DNA of 64,000 bases, taken from contig DASYEQ010000135.1 in NCBI GenBank assembly GCA_036498945.1, positions 62,001-126,000 on the forward strand, written 5' to 3'. The DNA is from JAQGMJ01 sp036498945. Its GTDB lineage: Bacteria > Pseudomonadota > Gammaproteobacteria > Burkholderiales > JAEUOS01. Below the pieces are notes generated by a model. The model made no database searches. It was given only the letters and a program-made list of their open reading frames with translations, and was not told the origin of the DNA. The position numbers were made by a program, and so were the translations under genes. This document shows positions 34,501-41,755 of this stretch, piece by piece (position 1 is the stretch's first letter; every line of letters starts with the position of its first letter).

Positions 34501-34592
34501 AGTGCATCGAGGCGGGCGCCTGGGATTACCTGTCCAAGCCGGTCGATACCCACGACCTGCTGGCGGTGCTGCGCGCCTGGTTGCACGCATGA
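28572..34592 (+). CDS. Giant cytosolic poly-HAMP hybrid histidine kinase (Nik1/group III type)
   Basis: A 2006-residue protein without a signal peptide or transmembrane helix. The first 255 residues contain degenerate HAMP-like units. Residues 256-1083 are nine 92-residue units (the last two diverged), each a HAMP pair with EVGTEGKLGGQA, GVAGTWKDLTD and VAAGDLSKKITVDVKGE motifs. A GAF-like domain (about 1095-1255) and a coiled coil follow. A kinase core with His1330 (SHELRTP) and an ATPase domain (NLLSNAFKFT, GTGLGLAIS) follow. Receiver domain 1 has Asp1670, a degenerate receiver lies near 1735-1840, and receiver 3 has Asp1937 and KPVD. This is the architecture of fungal osmosensor Nik1. It is coupled by an ATGA overlap to the next kinase. 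Confidence 0.93.
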   Translation: MGVVEALPTINHDVEFKAVWRALQALRNGDASVRLPMDWPEPAADVATEFNALAAQCGRMNHEMRAIDRDAATRLGGKHRLDPEDLTGIWLDWAGTVNGFADRAEHVDTNTRAVLTALTSLKKGSAQAGLPDDWTGLFGKVADTFNQVVEQNVRMADELARLSRVVGKEGKLKERASVQNASGFWGDSVDSINSLIGDLVHPTSEVARVIGAVAQGDLTKSMALQADDRALEGEFLRTAKIINKMVEQLGTFAAEVTRVAREVGTEGKLGGQADVQGVAGTWKDLTDSVNSMAGNLTAQVRNIAEVTTAVAAGDLSKKITVDVKGEILELKNTINTMVDQLRSFASEVTRVAREVGTEGKLGGQADVQGVAGTWKDLTDSVNSMGSNLTGQVRNIAEVTTAVAAGDLSKKITVDVKGEILELKNTINTMVDQLRSFASEVTRVAREVGTEGKLGGQAEVQGVAGTWKDLTDSVNSMGSNLTGQVRNIAEVTKAVAAGDLGKKITVDVKGEILELKNTINTMVDQLSSFASEVTRVAREVGTEGKLGGQADVQGVAGTWKDLTDSVNSMGSNLTAQVRNIADVTTAVAAGDLSKKITVDVKGEILELKNTINTMVDQLRSFASEVTRVAREVGTEGKLGGQADVKGVAGTWKDLTDSVNSMGSNLTAQVRNIADVTTAVAAGDLSKKITVDVKGEILELKNTINTMVDQLGSFASEVTRVAREVGTEGKLGGQADVQGVAGTWKDLTDSVNSMGSNLTSQVRNIADVTKAVAAGDLSKKITVDVKGEILELKNTINTMVDQLRSFASEVTRVAREVGTEGKLGGQADVQGVAGTWKDLTDNVNFMAGNLTSQVRNIADVTKAVAAGDLSKKITVDVKGEILELKNTINTMVDQLRSFASEVTRVAREVGTEGKLGGQADVQGVAGTWKDLTDNVNFMAGNLTSQVRGIAKVVTAVADGDLAQKLTVEAKGEIAALADTINSMTDTLATFADQVTTVAREVGVEGKLGGQAKVPGASGTWKGLTENVNQLAANLTTQVRAIAEVATAVTQGDLTRSITVEARGEVAALKDTINEMIRNLKDTTQVNTEQDWLKTNLAKFSRMLQGQKDMVAVGTLILSELAPVVGAQQAEFYVLGASNEMPKLRLMASYASDGHGAHGREVDLGEGLVGQCAFDKKKILVTSNLPEGLKIASGLFQAPPLNILVLPIIFEGYVKGVIELASLERFNPTHQAFLDQLTESIGIVINTIEANMRTEDLLKQSQSLAHELQSRQQELQTTNEELQEKARLLAHQNQEVERKNSEVEQARQALEEKASQLALTSKYKSEFLANMSHELRTPLNSLLILSDQLCKNREGNLTQKQIEFSKTIHSSGNDLLMLINDILDLSKIESGTVAVDVSELRLSDLRLYVERTFSHVAEAKSVDFMVRTGPQLPTSMVTDLKRLQQILKNLLSNAFKFTHQGHVTLSVEEAFTGWNPENEDLNRAPRVLGFSVSDTGIGISPDKQQIIFEAFQQADGSTSRKYGGTGLGLAISRELSKLLGGEIRLNSFPGKGSTFTLFLPLVYVAPRSMRRAPATIEQRSGDAPARAPLAPPAGYGEQDVAMSLTAAVNEADDDRDAINQGDLVILIVENDAAFARFLLDAARERGFKGIVTSFGAGALTLATQYKPAAITLDMHLPDMEGWRVLDRLKQDLAACHIPVCVISTDDARERAFERGALSFVAKPIPAREILDRALGALYEYAARPAREVLIAMQPGEERSALIRFLDTEHTGVVVADDRQAALDLLGRRGFDAAVMDRQFLGEGAALNQALAAQQAAAGPLPLIAYLPGADAPPGGLASSEAVALRVASTLPRLYGATAKALHLQLAGLPEEQRRELYAFVEEERPLAGRKVLIVDDDMRNIFALATVLEEHGMQIVWADNGREAIRVVEADPAVDVVLMDIMMPEMDGMATTREIRKLPCGRNLPIIAVTAKAMKGDREKCIEAGAWDYLSKPVDTHDLLAVLRAWLHA
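29337..31820 (+). repeat. Nine tandem 276-bp repeats encoding double-HAMP units
   Basis: A 276-bp (92-codon) unit repeats nine times in frame inside the giant kinase gene, starting at 29337, 29613, 29889, 30165, 30441, 30717, 30993, 31269 and 31545. The first seven, and the first half of the eighth, are nearly identical in protein and highly similar in DNA. The ninth is clearly diverged. Synonymous positions differ between copies, so the array is not a fresh duplication but is being kept alike by selection or gene conversion. The array is prone to copy-number change and to assembly collapse. Confidence 0.95.
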
Positions 34593-36769
34593 GCGCGCAA
34601 CTCTCCGTGAACAGTGCCGCGGCGGAGGCGGCGGACATGCACGAACGCGAACGCGTCAACATCCTGGTGGTCGACGACCTGCCCGACAAGCATCTCGTCT
34701 TCCGCAGCATCCTCGAGGAGCTGGGGCAGAACCTGGTGTTCGCCCATTCCGGGCGCGAGGCGCTGCGCCGCGTGCTGGAGGACGAGTTCGCCGTCATCCT
34801 GCTCGACGTCAACATGCCCGACATGGACGGCTTCGAGACCGCCAGCCTGATCCGCAAATACAAGCGGACGGCGCAGACGCCGATCGTCTTCATCACCGCC
34901 TACGTGGATGAAGTGCAGGCGGTGCGCGGCTATGCCCTGGGCGCGGTCGACTACATCTCCTCGCCGGTGGTACCGGAGATCCTGCGCTCCAAGGTGAAGG
35001 TATTCGTCGACCTCAACCTGCTCAACCGCGAGTTGCGCCAGCAGGCAATCGCGCGCGAGGCGTTGGCACGCGCCGAGGCTGCGCGTAGCGCCGCCGAGGC
35101 GGCGACGCGGCGCGCCGACATGCTGGCGTCCGCCAGCCAGGTGCTGTCGCGCTCGCTGGACGTCGATGCCACGCTGGCCGGGCTCCTGGGCTTTGCCGTC
35201 CCCAGCCTGGCCGACCATGCGATGGTGGCCTTGCAGGACGAACGTGGCCGCCTGGTGCGGGTGAAGCTGGCGGAGGAGTGCGGCGCCGCGTTGATGGAAG
35301 AAATGGATCTGGAAAGCACGATGGAATCCATCGACCTGGCCGGCACGGTGACGCGCGCGCTGTCACTGCGCGAGACCTTGCGCCTGCCCGGTCCCCTGTG
35401 CTTCCACAACCTGCCGCCGGAAACCCCGGCGCCGCCGCCCTTGCGCGAAGCGGTGGTGTTCCCGATGTACGTCGGCGAACGCGCCTTTGGCGCGCTGCTG
35501 CTGGGCACCGGCAACGCACACGGCTTTGACGTCGCCGAACTGGCGCTGGCCAAGGAGGTGGTGAGCCGCGCCGTGATCGCCCTGGAAAACGCCACCCTCT
35601 ATGCGGCGATTCAGGACGCCGACCGGCGCAAGAATGAGTTCCTCGCCATGCTGGCGCATGAATTGCGCAACCCGCTGGCGCCGATCCGCAACGCCGTGCA
35701 TGTCCTGCAGCGCGGCGGCGCCAGCGAGAAGAACGTCACCTGGTCTTCGGAGGTGATTGGGCGCCAGGTCGATCACCTCGCTACCCTGGTCGACGACCTG
35801 CTCGACGTCTCGCGCATCGCGCGCGGCAAGGTGGTGATCAATCGCGAGTCGATGCGCCTGGCCGATGTGATCGACCATGCGCTGGAAACCAGCCGGCCGA
35901 TGCTGGAAAAGCGCAAGCATCACCTGGTGGTGCAGATGCCGCGCGAGCAGGTGAGCTTCAGCGGCGACATGGTGCGCCTGGCGCAGGTGCTGTCCAACCT
36001 GCTGAACAACGCCGCCAAGTTCACGCCCGCAGGCGGCCACATCACGCTGGACGCCGCGGTCGCCGACGCCGCGCTGCGCATCTCCATCAAGGATAACGGC
36101 ATGGGCATCGACACCCAGTTGCTGCCGCACGTGTTCGAGCTCTTTACCCAGGGCGACCAGACCCTGGACCGCTCCGAAGGCGGCCTGGGCATCGGCCTCA
36201 CGCTGGTCAAGCACCTGGTGGAAATGCACGGCGGCCGCGTCGAGGCGGTGAGCGCCGGCCGTGGCCTGGGCGCGGAATTCGTGATTCACCTGCCGGAGGT
36301 CAGCATCGCCGCGGTGGAAGTGCCGGAGATCGTGGTGCGTACCGAGGGCAGCACGCGCAGCACCTCGCGCGTGATGGTGGTGGACGACGTGCCCGCTTCC
36401 GCTGAAAGCCTTTCCAAGCTGCTGGAGTTGGAAGGGCATCGCGTGATGGTGGCGGGCGACGGCCGGGGGGCGCTGGAACTGGCCGCGAGTTTTCGCCCCG
36501 ACGTCATCGTGCTCGACATCGGCTTGCCGGGAAAAAACGGTTTCGAAGTCGCCGCCGAACTGCGCGCCAGCGGCAACTATCCGGACACCCTGCTGGTGGC
36601 GCTGTCGGGTTACGGCGGCATGGAAGACCGCGAGCGCGGCGCGCGCGCCGGCTTTGCCCATTACCTGGTGAAACCGGCGGACATTCCCACGCTGCTGTCG
36701 ATCATCGGCGCCCACGCGGCGCTGAAGCAGATGGCGGGGCGCGGCCTGACGGGCGGCGTGCGTCCCTAG
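34589..36769 (+). CDS. Hybrid histidine kinase, REC-GAF-HisKA-HATPase-REC
   Basis: A 726-residue soluble hybrid kinase. Receiver domain 1 covers residues 20-135 with Asp73 in ILLDVNMPD. A helical linker and a GAF-like domain (about 190-335) follow, then HisKA with His357 (MLAHELRNPLAPI), HATPase with NLLNNAAKFTPAGG and GGLGIGLTLVKHLVEMHG, and a C-terminal receiver with Asp643 in VIVLDIGLPG. ATG 34589 overlaps the giant kinase stop by four bases, so the kinases are made together. The N-terminal receiver makes it a probable acceptor of phosphate from the giant kinase. A terminator follows at 36785. No HPt protein or DNA-binding output is nearby. Confidence 0.93.
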   Translation: MSAQLSVNSAAAEAADMHERERVNILVVDDLPDKHLVFRSILEELGQNLVFAHSGREALRRVLEDEFAVILLDVNMPDMDGFETASLIRKYKRTAQTPIVFITAYVDEVQAVRGYALGAVDYISSPVVPEILRSKVKVFVDLNLLNRELRQQAIAREALARAEAARSAAEAATRRADMLASASQVLSRSLDVDATLAGLLGFAVPSLADHAMVALQDERGRLVRVKLAEECGAALMEEMDLESTMESIDLAGTVTRALSLRETLRLPGPLCFHNLPPETPAPPPLREAVVFPMYVGERAFGALLLGTGNAHGFDVAELALAKEVVSRAVIALENATLYAAIQDADRRKNEFLAMLAHELRNPLAPIRNAVHVLQRGGASEKNVTWSSEVIGRQVDHLATLVDDLLDVSRIARGKVVINRESMRLADVIDHALETSRPMLEKRKHHLVVQMPREQVSFSGDMVRLAQVLSNLLNNAAKFTPAGGHITLDAAVADAALRISIKDNGMGIDTQLLPHVFELFTQGDQTLDRSEGGLGIGLTLVKHLVEMHGGRVEAVSAGRGLGAEFVIHLPEVSIAAVEVPEIVVRTEGSTRSTSRVMVVDDVPASAESLSKLLELEGHRVMVAGDGRGALELAASFRPDVIVLDIGLPGKNGFEVAAELRASGNYPDTLLVALSGYGGMEDRERGARAGFAHYLVKPADIPTLLSIIGAHAALKQMAGRGLTGGVRP

Positions 36770-36784
36770 GCGCTTGCACGCGGC

Positions 36785-36813
36785 AACAAAAAAGGCCCGC
36801 CGAAGCGGGCCTT
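36785..36813. terminator. Bidirectional terminator between the kinase operon and pnt operon
   Basis: AAGGCCCGC-cgaa-GCGGGCCTT is a perfect 9-bp stem with a 4-base loop. On the minus strand it is followed by TTTTTTGTTG, an excellent terminator for pntB. On the plus strand it is followed by GTTCG only, so plus-strand termination is weaker. Confidence 0.8.
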
Positions 36814-36833
36814 GTTCGCCGGTTGCACCGTGG

Positions 36834-38264
36834 CTACAGCGCCTCGAGCGCCTTCACCATGTCTTCCAGCACCTTCTTGGCGTCGCCGAACACCATCATG
36901 GTCTTGTCCATGTAGAAGAGATCGTTGTCGAGACCCGCATAGCCGGAGGCCATCGAACGCTTGTTGACGATCACCGTGCGCGCCATGCTCGCCTCCAGGA
37001 TAGGCATGCCGAAGATCGGGCTGCCGGGGGTCTTGGCCGCCGGGTTGACCACGTCGTTGGCGCCCAGCACCAGCACCACGTCGGTCTCGCGGAATTCGGG
37101 ATTGATGTCTTCCATCTCGAACACCTGGTCGTAGGGAATCTCCGCTTCGGCCAGCAGCACGTTCATGTGGCCCGGCATGCGGCCGGCCACCGGGTGGATG
37201 GCGTAGCGCACGCGCACGCCTTTTTCACCCAGCTTGTGCGCCAGTTCCTTCAGCGCATGCTGGGCGCGCGACACCGCCAGGCCATAGCCGGGGACGATGA
37301 TCACGGATTCGGCGTTGGACATCATGAAGGCCGCATCGTCGGAGGAGCCGCTCTTCACCGGACGCTGTTCCTGCTTGCCCGTCGTGGTGCCGCCTTCCTG
37401 GCCGAAACCACCGAGGATGACGTTGAAGAACGAACGGTTCATCGCCTTGCACATGATGTAGGAAAGGATCGCGCCGGAAGAACCGACCAGCGAGCCCGCT
37501 ACGATCAGCATCGGGTTGTTGAGCGAGAAGCCGATGCCCGCCGCCGCCCATCCCGAGTAGGAGTTGAGCATCGATACCACCACCGGCATGTCGGCGCCGC
37601 CGATCGGGATGATGATCAGCACGCCCAGCACGAAGGCGATCGCCGCCATGATGACGAAGGGCATCCACTCCTGCGTGGCGACAAACCAGATGCCGCAACC
37701 GAGCATGGAAAGGCCGAGAATGGCGTTCAGCGCATGCTGGCCGGAGAAGGTCACCGGCGCGCCCTGGAACACGCGCAGCTTGTATTTGCCCGAGAGCTTG
37801 CCGAAGGCGATCACCGAGCCGGAGAAGGTGATGGCGCCCACAAACGTGCCGATGAAGAGCTCGATGCGGTTGCCGAAGGGCAGGCCGACGACACCTTCTT
37901 CGTGGATGCCGAAGGCGGCCGGCTCGGCCACCACGGCAACGGCGATGCACACCGCGGCCAGGCCGATCATCGAGTGCATGAAGGCCACCAGTTCCGGCAT
38001 CTTGGTCATTTCGACCCGCTTGGCCATGATGGCGCCGACGCTGCCGCCGACTACCAGGCCCAGCAGCACATAGCTAAGGCCTGCGGCCTTCATGTCGGAG
38101 AGTTTCAGGATCAGCGCGGCGGTGGTGACCACCGCCAGTGCCATGCCGACCATGCCGAAGGTGTTGCCGCGGCGCGCGGTGGTCGGGTGCGACAGGCCCT
38201 TCAGGGCCTGGATGAAGCAGACCGAAGCGAGCAGGTAGAGGAGGGTGACGAGGTTCAGGCTCAT
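36834..38264 (-). CDS. pntB: NAD(P) transhydrogenase beta subunit
   Basis: A 476-residue membrane protein (E. coli PntB is 462). About nine transmembrane helices occupy the first 270 residues. The C-terminal NADP-binding domain III contains VIIVPGYGLAVSRAQHALKE, YAIHPVAGRMPGHMNVLLAE and DVVLVLGANDVVNPAA. With PntA1 and PntA2 it forms the proton-pumping transhydrogenase that makes NADPH from NADH at the cost of proton-motive force. It is the last gene of pntA1-pntA2-pntB, with a strong terminator just beyond. Confidence 0.96.
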   Translation of the reverse strand: MSLNLVTLLYLLASVCFIQALKGLSHPTTARRGNTFGMVGMALAVVTTAALILKLSDMKAAGLSYVLLGLVVGGSVGAIMAKRVEMTKMPELVAFMHSMIGLAAVCIAVAVVAEPAAFGIHEEGVVGLPFGNRIELFIGTFVGAITFSGSVIAFGKLSGKYKLRVFQGAPVTFSGQHALNAILGLSMLGCGIWFVATQEWMPFVIMAAIAFVLGVLIIIPIGGADMPVVVSMLNSYSGWAAAGIGFSLNNPMLIVAGSLVGSSGAILSYIMCKAMNRSFFNVILGGFGQEGGTTTGKQEQRPVKSGSSDDAAFMMSNAESVIIVPGYGLAVSRAQHALKELAHKLGEKGVRVRYAIHPVAGRMPGHMNVLLAEAEIPYDQVFEMEDINPEFRETDVVLVLGANDVVNPAAKTPGSPIFGMPILEASMARTVIVNKRSMASGYAGLDNDLFYMDKTMMVFGDAKKVLEDMVKALEAL

Positions 38265-38265
38265 G

Positions 38266-38601
38266 TCAGTGCTTCGCTCCCGCCGTTTCGGCTTTTTCCG
38301 TGCCGGTGGCCCTGTCCTTCTTCTTGAACATCTCCAGCATGCGCCGCGTCACCAGGAAGCCGCCGAACACGTTGACGGAGGCGAGGGTGACGGCGGCCAC
38401 GCCCATCCACTTGGCGAGATTGCCTTCGGTGAGCGCGGCGGCCAGCATGGCGCCGACGATGATGACGGCGGAGAGCGCATTGGTCACCGCCATCAGCGGG
38501 GTGTGCAGCGCGGGCGTGACGGTCCACACCACGTGGTAACCCACGTAGATGGCAAGCACGAAAATGATCAGGTTGGTGACGGTATGGCTGACGATTTCCA
38601 C
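38266..38601 (-). CDS. pntAB: NAD(P) transhydrogenase alpha subunit, membrane part (PntA2)
   Basis: A 111-residue protein with three or four hydrophobic segments (TNLIIFVLAIYVGYHVVW, TPLMAVTNALSAVIIVGAML, and the FGGFLVTRRML region). This is the separate membrane part of the alpha subunit, as in Rhodospirillum-type three-gene transhydrogenases; in E. coli it is fused to PntA. The stop codon is followed by a single base before pntB begins. A Lys/Glu-rich C-terminal tail (KKKDRATGTEKAETAG) looks unstructured. Confidence 0.94.
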   Translation of the reverse strand: MEIVSHTVTNLIIFVLAIYVGYHVVWTVTPALHTPLMAVTNALSAVIIVGAMLAAALTEGNLAKWMGVAAVTLASVNVFGGFLVTRRMLEMFKKKDRATGTEKAETAGAKH

Positions 38602-38611
38602 GAGATTCCCC

Positions 38612-39727
38612 TTATTTCTTCACCACTGCGCCGTTTTCGGTCAGCAGGCAGGCGGCGACGATTTCGTCTTCCTTGTTGATGGCCAGCTTGGCTTCCTTGT
38701 CGATGATCAGTTTCAGGAAGTCGAGCACGTTGCGCGAGTACAGTGCCGAGGCGTCGGTCGGCACCAGCGCCGGGAAGTTGGTGATGCCGATCAGCGTCAC
38801 GCCGTGCTTCACCACCACCTGGTCTTTTTCGGTCAGCGGGCAATTGCCGCCCTGCTCGGCCGCCATGTCGACGATCACCGAGCCCGGCTTCATGGTCTTT
38901 ACCATCTCTTCGGTGACGAGAACCGGTGCGGGTCTGCCCGGAATCAGCGCCGTTGTGATGACGATATCGGCCTGCTTGATGCGCTCGGCGATCAGCGCCG
39001 CCTGGCGCTTCTTGTAGTCCTCGCCCATTTCCTTGGCGTAACCGCCGGCGCCCTTGGCGAGTTCCTTCTCTTCATCGGTCAGCGGCACCTCGATGAACTT
39101 GCCGCCGAGCGACTCCACCTGTTCCTTGGTGTCGGGGCGCACGTCGGTGGCTTCCACCACCGCGCCGAGCCGCTTGGCGGTGGCAATTGCCTGCAGGCCC
39201 GCCACGCCCACGCCCATGATGACCGCGCGCGCCGCCTTCACCGTGCCGGCGGCGGTCATGAACATCGGCATCACTTTCGGATAATGCGTCGCCGCGGTCA
39301 GCACCGCGAGGTAGCCGCCGAGGTTGGCTTGCGAAGAGAGCACGTCGAGCGACTGCGCGCGCGAAATGCGCGGCGCGGCTTCCAGCGCGAAACCGCTCAC
39401 GCCCCTGGCAGCCAGGGCTTCCAGGCCGGCCGCATCAAAGCGGTTGAGCGTACCCACCAGCACCTGCCCGGCCTTCATCTGCGCTACTTCTTCAGGCAGC
39501 GGCGGACGCACCTTCAGCAGCAGTTCGGCTTCGGCGTAAAGCGTGGCGGCGGGGACGATCTGCGCGCCGACGGCGGCATAATCCGCATCGGGAATGCGCG
39601 CCCCCGCGCCGGCACCCGCTTCAACTTGTACGGAGTGCTTGGCGGCGACGTATTTTTTTACCGTCTCCGGCGTGGCAGCTACGCGCGTCTCGCCGGGTCG
39701 GGTCTCCTTCGGGATACCGATTTTCAA
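38612..39727 (-). CDS. pntAA: NAD(P) transhydrogenase alpha subunit, NAD-binding part (PntA1)
   Basis: A 371-residue soluble NAD-binding domain I protein of the alanine dehydrogenase/PNT family. It starts with MKIGIPKETRPGETRVAATP, the family signature, and contains IMGVGVAGLQAIATAKRLGA (dinucleotide-binding glycine motif) and GSVIVDMAAEQGGNCPLTE. It ends ten bases before pntA2. The long leader before it carries no obvious regulator site; the large perfect hairpin at 39890 is some 160 bp upstream. Confidence 0.95.
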   Translation of the reverse strand: MKIGIPKETRPGETRVAATPETVKKYVAAKHSVQVEAGAGAGARIPDADYAAVGAQIVPAATLYAEAELLLKVRPPLPEEVAQMKAGQVLVGTLNRFDAAGLEALAARGVSGFALEAAPRISRAQSLDVLSSQANLGGYLAVLTAATHYPKVMPMFMTAAGTVKAARAVIMGVGVAGLQAIATAKRLGAVVEATDVRPDTKEQVESLGGKFIEVPLTDEEKELAKGAGGYAKEMGEDYKKRQAALIAERIKQADIVITTALIPGRPAPVLVTEEMVKTMKPGSVIVDMAAEQGGNCPLTEKDQVVVKHGVTLIGITNFPALVPTDASALYSRNVLDFLKLIIDKEAKLAINKEDEIVAACLLTENGAVVKK

Positions 39728-39889
39728 AACAACCTCCTCAAGACCCCAAGGCCATCCCGGGCCGGGCCGTGAATAAGTAGACTGATCAGGGGAGCAAGAG
39801 TATAGCCGCTGCGCGGAACCCGGGGGCAGGCCCCAGGGTCACACGACTCATAATAAATATGCATACCTTTATATCGAACCCCGGATATC

Positions 39890-39928
39890 GGGGGTTGTTA
39901 AGGGGGCGGAGCCCCCTTAACAACCCCC
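39890..39928. repeat. Perfect 17-bp stem hairpin between pnt operon and SIMPL gene
   Basis: GGGGGTTGTTAAGGGGG, a 5-base loop CGGAG, and CCCCCTTAACAACCCCC form a perfect 17-bp inverted repeat. It is flanked by ATATGCAT and ATGCATAT boxes near 39857 and 39929. No T tract follows on either side. It is divergently placed between pntA1 and the SIMPL gene, so it is not a normal end-of-gene terminator. A smaller, related GC hairpin lies at 41606-41630. Confidence 0.85.
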
Positions 39929-39992
39929 ATGCATATTTCTATATGCGCACCTGCATCAGTGTGCATGTTCACATTTCGGATGAGGAGATTCC

Positions 39993-40709
39993 ATGAGGCG
40001 CATCAAGTTGTTATTTCTGTCCGGCCTGCTGGCATTGGGGGCGGCGCCCGCCCTGGCGGCCGATCCGGTGCAGTACAACATTGTCGATCTGCAGGCCGGC
40101 GTCGACCGCGAGGTGGCCAACGACCTGATGACCGCCGTGCTCTATGTCGAGCAGAACGACCCCAACCCGCAGCAGGCCGCCACCGCGGTCAATCGCGCGC
40201 TCGCCGAAGGCCTGCGCGTCGCCAAAGAATACCCGGCGGTGAAAATGCGTACCGGCAACAATCAGACCCTGCCGGTGTATGGAAACGGCAATGGGTCTGT
40301 TTCTTCCGGCCGTGGTACGCAGCTGCAAGGCTGGCGTGGGCGCGGCGAGATCCGCCTGGAAACCCGCGACTTCGCTGCCGGCGCGGCGCTGGTCGGCAAG
40401 CTGCAGGGCAGCTTGCAACTTGGCGGGATCAGCTTCAGCGTTGCGCCTGACACGCGCAAGAAGGTGGAAAACGAACTGATCGGCGAGGCGATTGCGGCTT
40501 ACAAAAGCCGCGCCGAGCTGGTAAAGGCGGCCATGGGCGGCAAGGCCTACCGAATCCAGCACATCAACATCAATAGCGGCTACAGCGGCCCGCCGATGCC
40601 GCGCATGATGGCGATGGCGGCGGACAAGGCCAGCTACGTGCCGCCGCCGGTCGAAGGTGGTACCAGCACCGTCAACGTCCAGGTATCGGGCGCGATCGAG
40701 GTGCAATAA
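39993..40709 (+). CDS. SIMPL-domain (DUF541) exported protein
   Basis: A 238-residue periplasmic protein. The signal peptide is MRRIKLLFLSGLLALGAAPA followed by LAADP. The rest matches the SIMPL/DUF541 family seen in E. coli YggE: a repeated alpha/beta layout with AEGLRVAKEYPAVKMRTGN, the central WRGRGEIRLETRDF and the terminal VNVQVSGAIEVQ. YggE-type proteins lower oxidative stress and bind envelope components; a role here is inferred. The start is followed by a normal periplasmic cleavage site. The gene is alone on its transcript between the large hairpin and the lipoprotein gene. Confidence 0.8.
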   Translation: MRRIKLLFLSGLLALGAAPALAADPVQYNIVDLQAGVDREVANDLMTAVLYVEQNDPNPQQAATAVNRALAEGLRVAKEYPAVKMRTGNNQTLPVYGNGNGSVSSGRGTQLQGWRGRGEIRLETRDFAAGAALVGKLQGSLQLGGISFSVAPDTRKKVENELIGEAIAAYKSRAELVKAAMGGKAYRIQHININSGYSGPPMPRMMAMAADKASYVPPPVEGGTSTVNVQVSGAIEVQ

Positions 40710-40819
40710 CGGCCACAGCGCCGCCGAATTGAGGGTAAAAGCGCCGTCTGTTCGGCGTTTTTGGCGGCGCGGGCGCGGGTATCGTGATGGCTTGAGATAG
40801 CCGCCTTGTACCTGCCGCC

Positions 40820-41482
40820 ATGTCACGCTCCATCGTCATCCTCCTGCTGCCCTTGTTCGCTGCCATCGCCGGCTGCGACCAGATTGCCGTGCTCGACGGC
40901 AGCAAGGCGCGCGAAGCCGACGGCGTTGCCGTCGGCAGCGCCTGCCGCCAGGCCGGGCGCGCCATCGAAGACTGCTTCACCATGAATCCGGATGCCGCCA
41001 AGGCCAGCGTGTTCGCCGGCTGGAAAGAGATGAACGATTACATGGCCGCCAACAAGCTCGAGCCGGTCACCCCACAGGTTCCGCGCCCCGATCCCGCCAA
41101 GGAAAGCGCCAAAGAGGGCAGCAAGGAAGCCGCCAAGGGTGAGGGTGAGGGCAAGGCCAAGGAGGGGAAGAAGGAAGCCTCCCACGCCGCCGCCGGAAAA
41201 GAGGGCGAAGGCGCCGCCGAGACCGCTTCCTCAGCGCCTGGCGTGCCGGTGGTGCCGGCGACGGTCAACATCCCCGGCCTCAATACCAACCCCGCGGCGG
41301 CTCCCTCCCCGGCACCGACGGCTGCCGCGCCCGCGCCGGCCGCCACCACCGTCAGCAACCCCGCTCCCAATTCTTCGTCGATTGCCCTCGGCGGGCAGAA
41401 CATCCCCTTGGCCGTGCCGGGCACCCCGGCCGCCGGCTCCGGCGCCGCGCCCACCGCAGGCGGCGGGTCCGCGCATCACTGA
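40820..41482 (+). CDS. Lipoprotein with Ala/Pro/Lys-rich linker
   Basis: A 220-residue putative lipoprotein: a signal peptide with lipobox ending AIAGC, giving Cys19 as the lipidated residue (MSRSIVILLLPLFAAIAGCD). A small folded region (about 28-85) with two further Cys (ACRQAGRAIEDCF) is followed by a long low-complexity Lys/Glu/Ala then Pro/Ala tail. The tail may cross the periplasm or peptidoglycan. No motif suggests an enzymatic role. It is followed directly by a strong terminator at 41501. Confidence 0.78.
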   Translation: MSRSIVILLLPLFAAIAGCDQIAVLDGSKAREADGVAVGSACRQAGRAIEDCFTMNPDAAKASVFAGWKEMNDYMAANKLEPVTPQVPRPDPAKESAKEGSKEAAKGEGEGKAKEGKKEASHAAAGKEGEGAAETASSAPGVPVVPATVNIPGLNTNPAAAPSPAPTAAAPAPAATTVSNPAPNSSSIALGGQNIPLAVPGTPAAGSGAAPTAGGGSAHH

Positions 41483-41500
41483 GCGCGCTGACCGCGAAAA

Positions 41501-41525
41501 AGCCCGGCCAAAAGCCGGGCTTTTT
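41501..41525 (+). terminator. Rho-independent terminator after the lipoprotein gene
   Basis: AGCCCGGC-caaaa-GCCGGGCT is a perfect 8-bp stem followed by TTTTC, 18 bp after the lipoprotein stop codon. An A tract (GAAAA) on the 5' side allows it to work on the other strand as well. Confidence 0.88.
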
Positions 41526-41605
41526 CATGGGTAAATGCTGGGAAAGTGTCGAAATCCGAATGCGGGAAGGCGCGCTCCCCTCTGGCTTCAGGGGCTGCAA
41601 AACGA

Positions 41606-41630
41606 AAGTGAGGGGGGCTAGCCCCCACTT
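41606..41630. repeat. GC-rich hairpin before the Nudix gene
   Basis: AAGTG-aGGGGGGC-ta-GCCCCC-ACTT folds into a near-perfect stem with one bulge. Its core (AGGGGGGCTAGCCCCC) resembles the core of the hairpin at 39890-39928 (AGGGGGCGGAGCCCCC). It lies in a 273-bp gap without coding content between the lipoprotein terminator and the Nudix gene. Confidence 0.6.
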
Positions 41631-41755
41631 GATCAATTATTCCATGGTAATTTTCGGCTCGTGGCGGGCGCACCGTTGAAATTTGCGTAAGGCGCCGGCA
41701 CATCGGCATTGAATAAAAACGGAAAGGCGGACGCTTTCACGCGTCCCGGCCGCAT

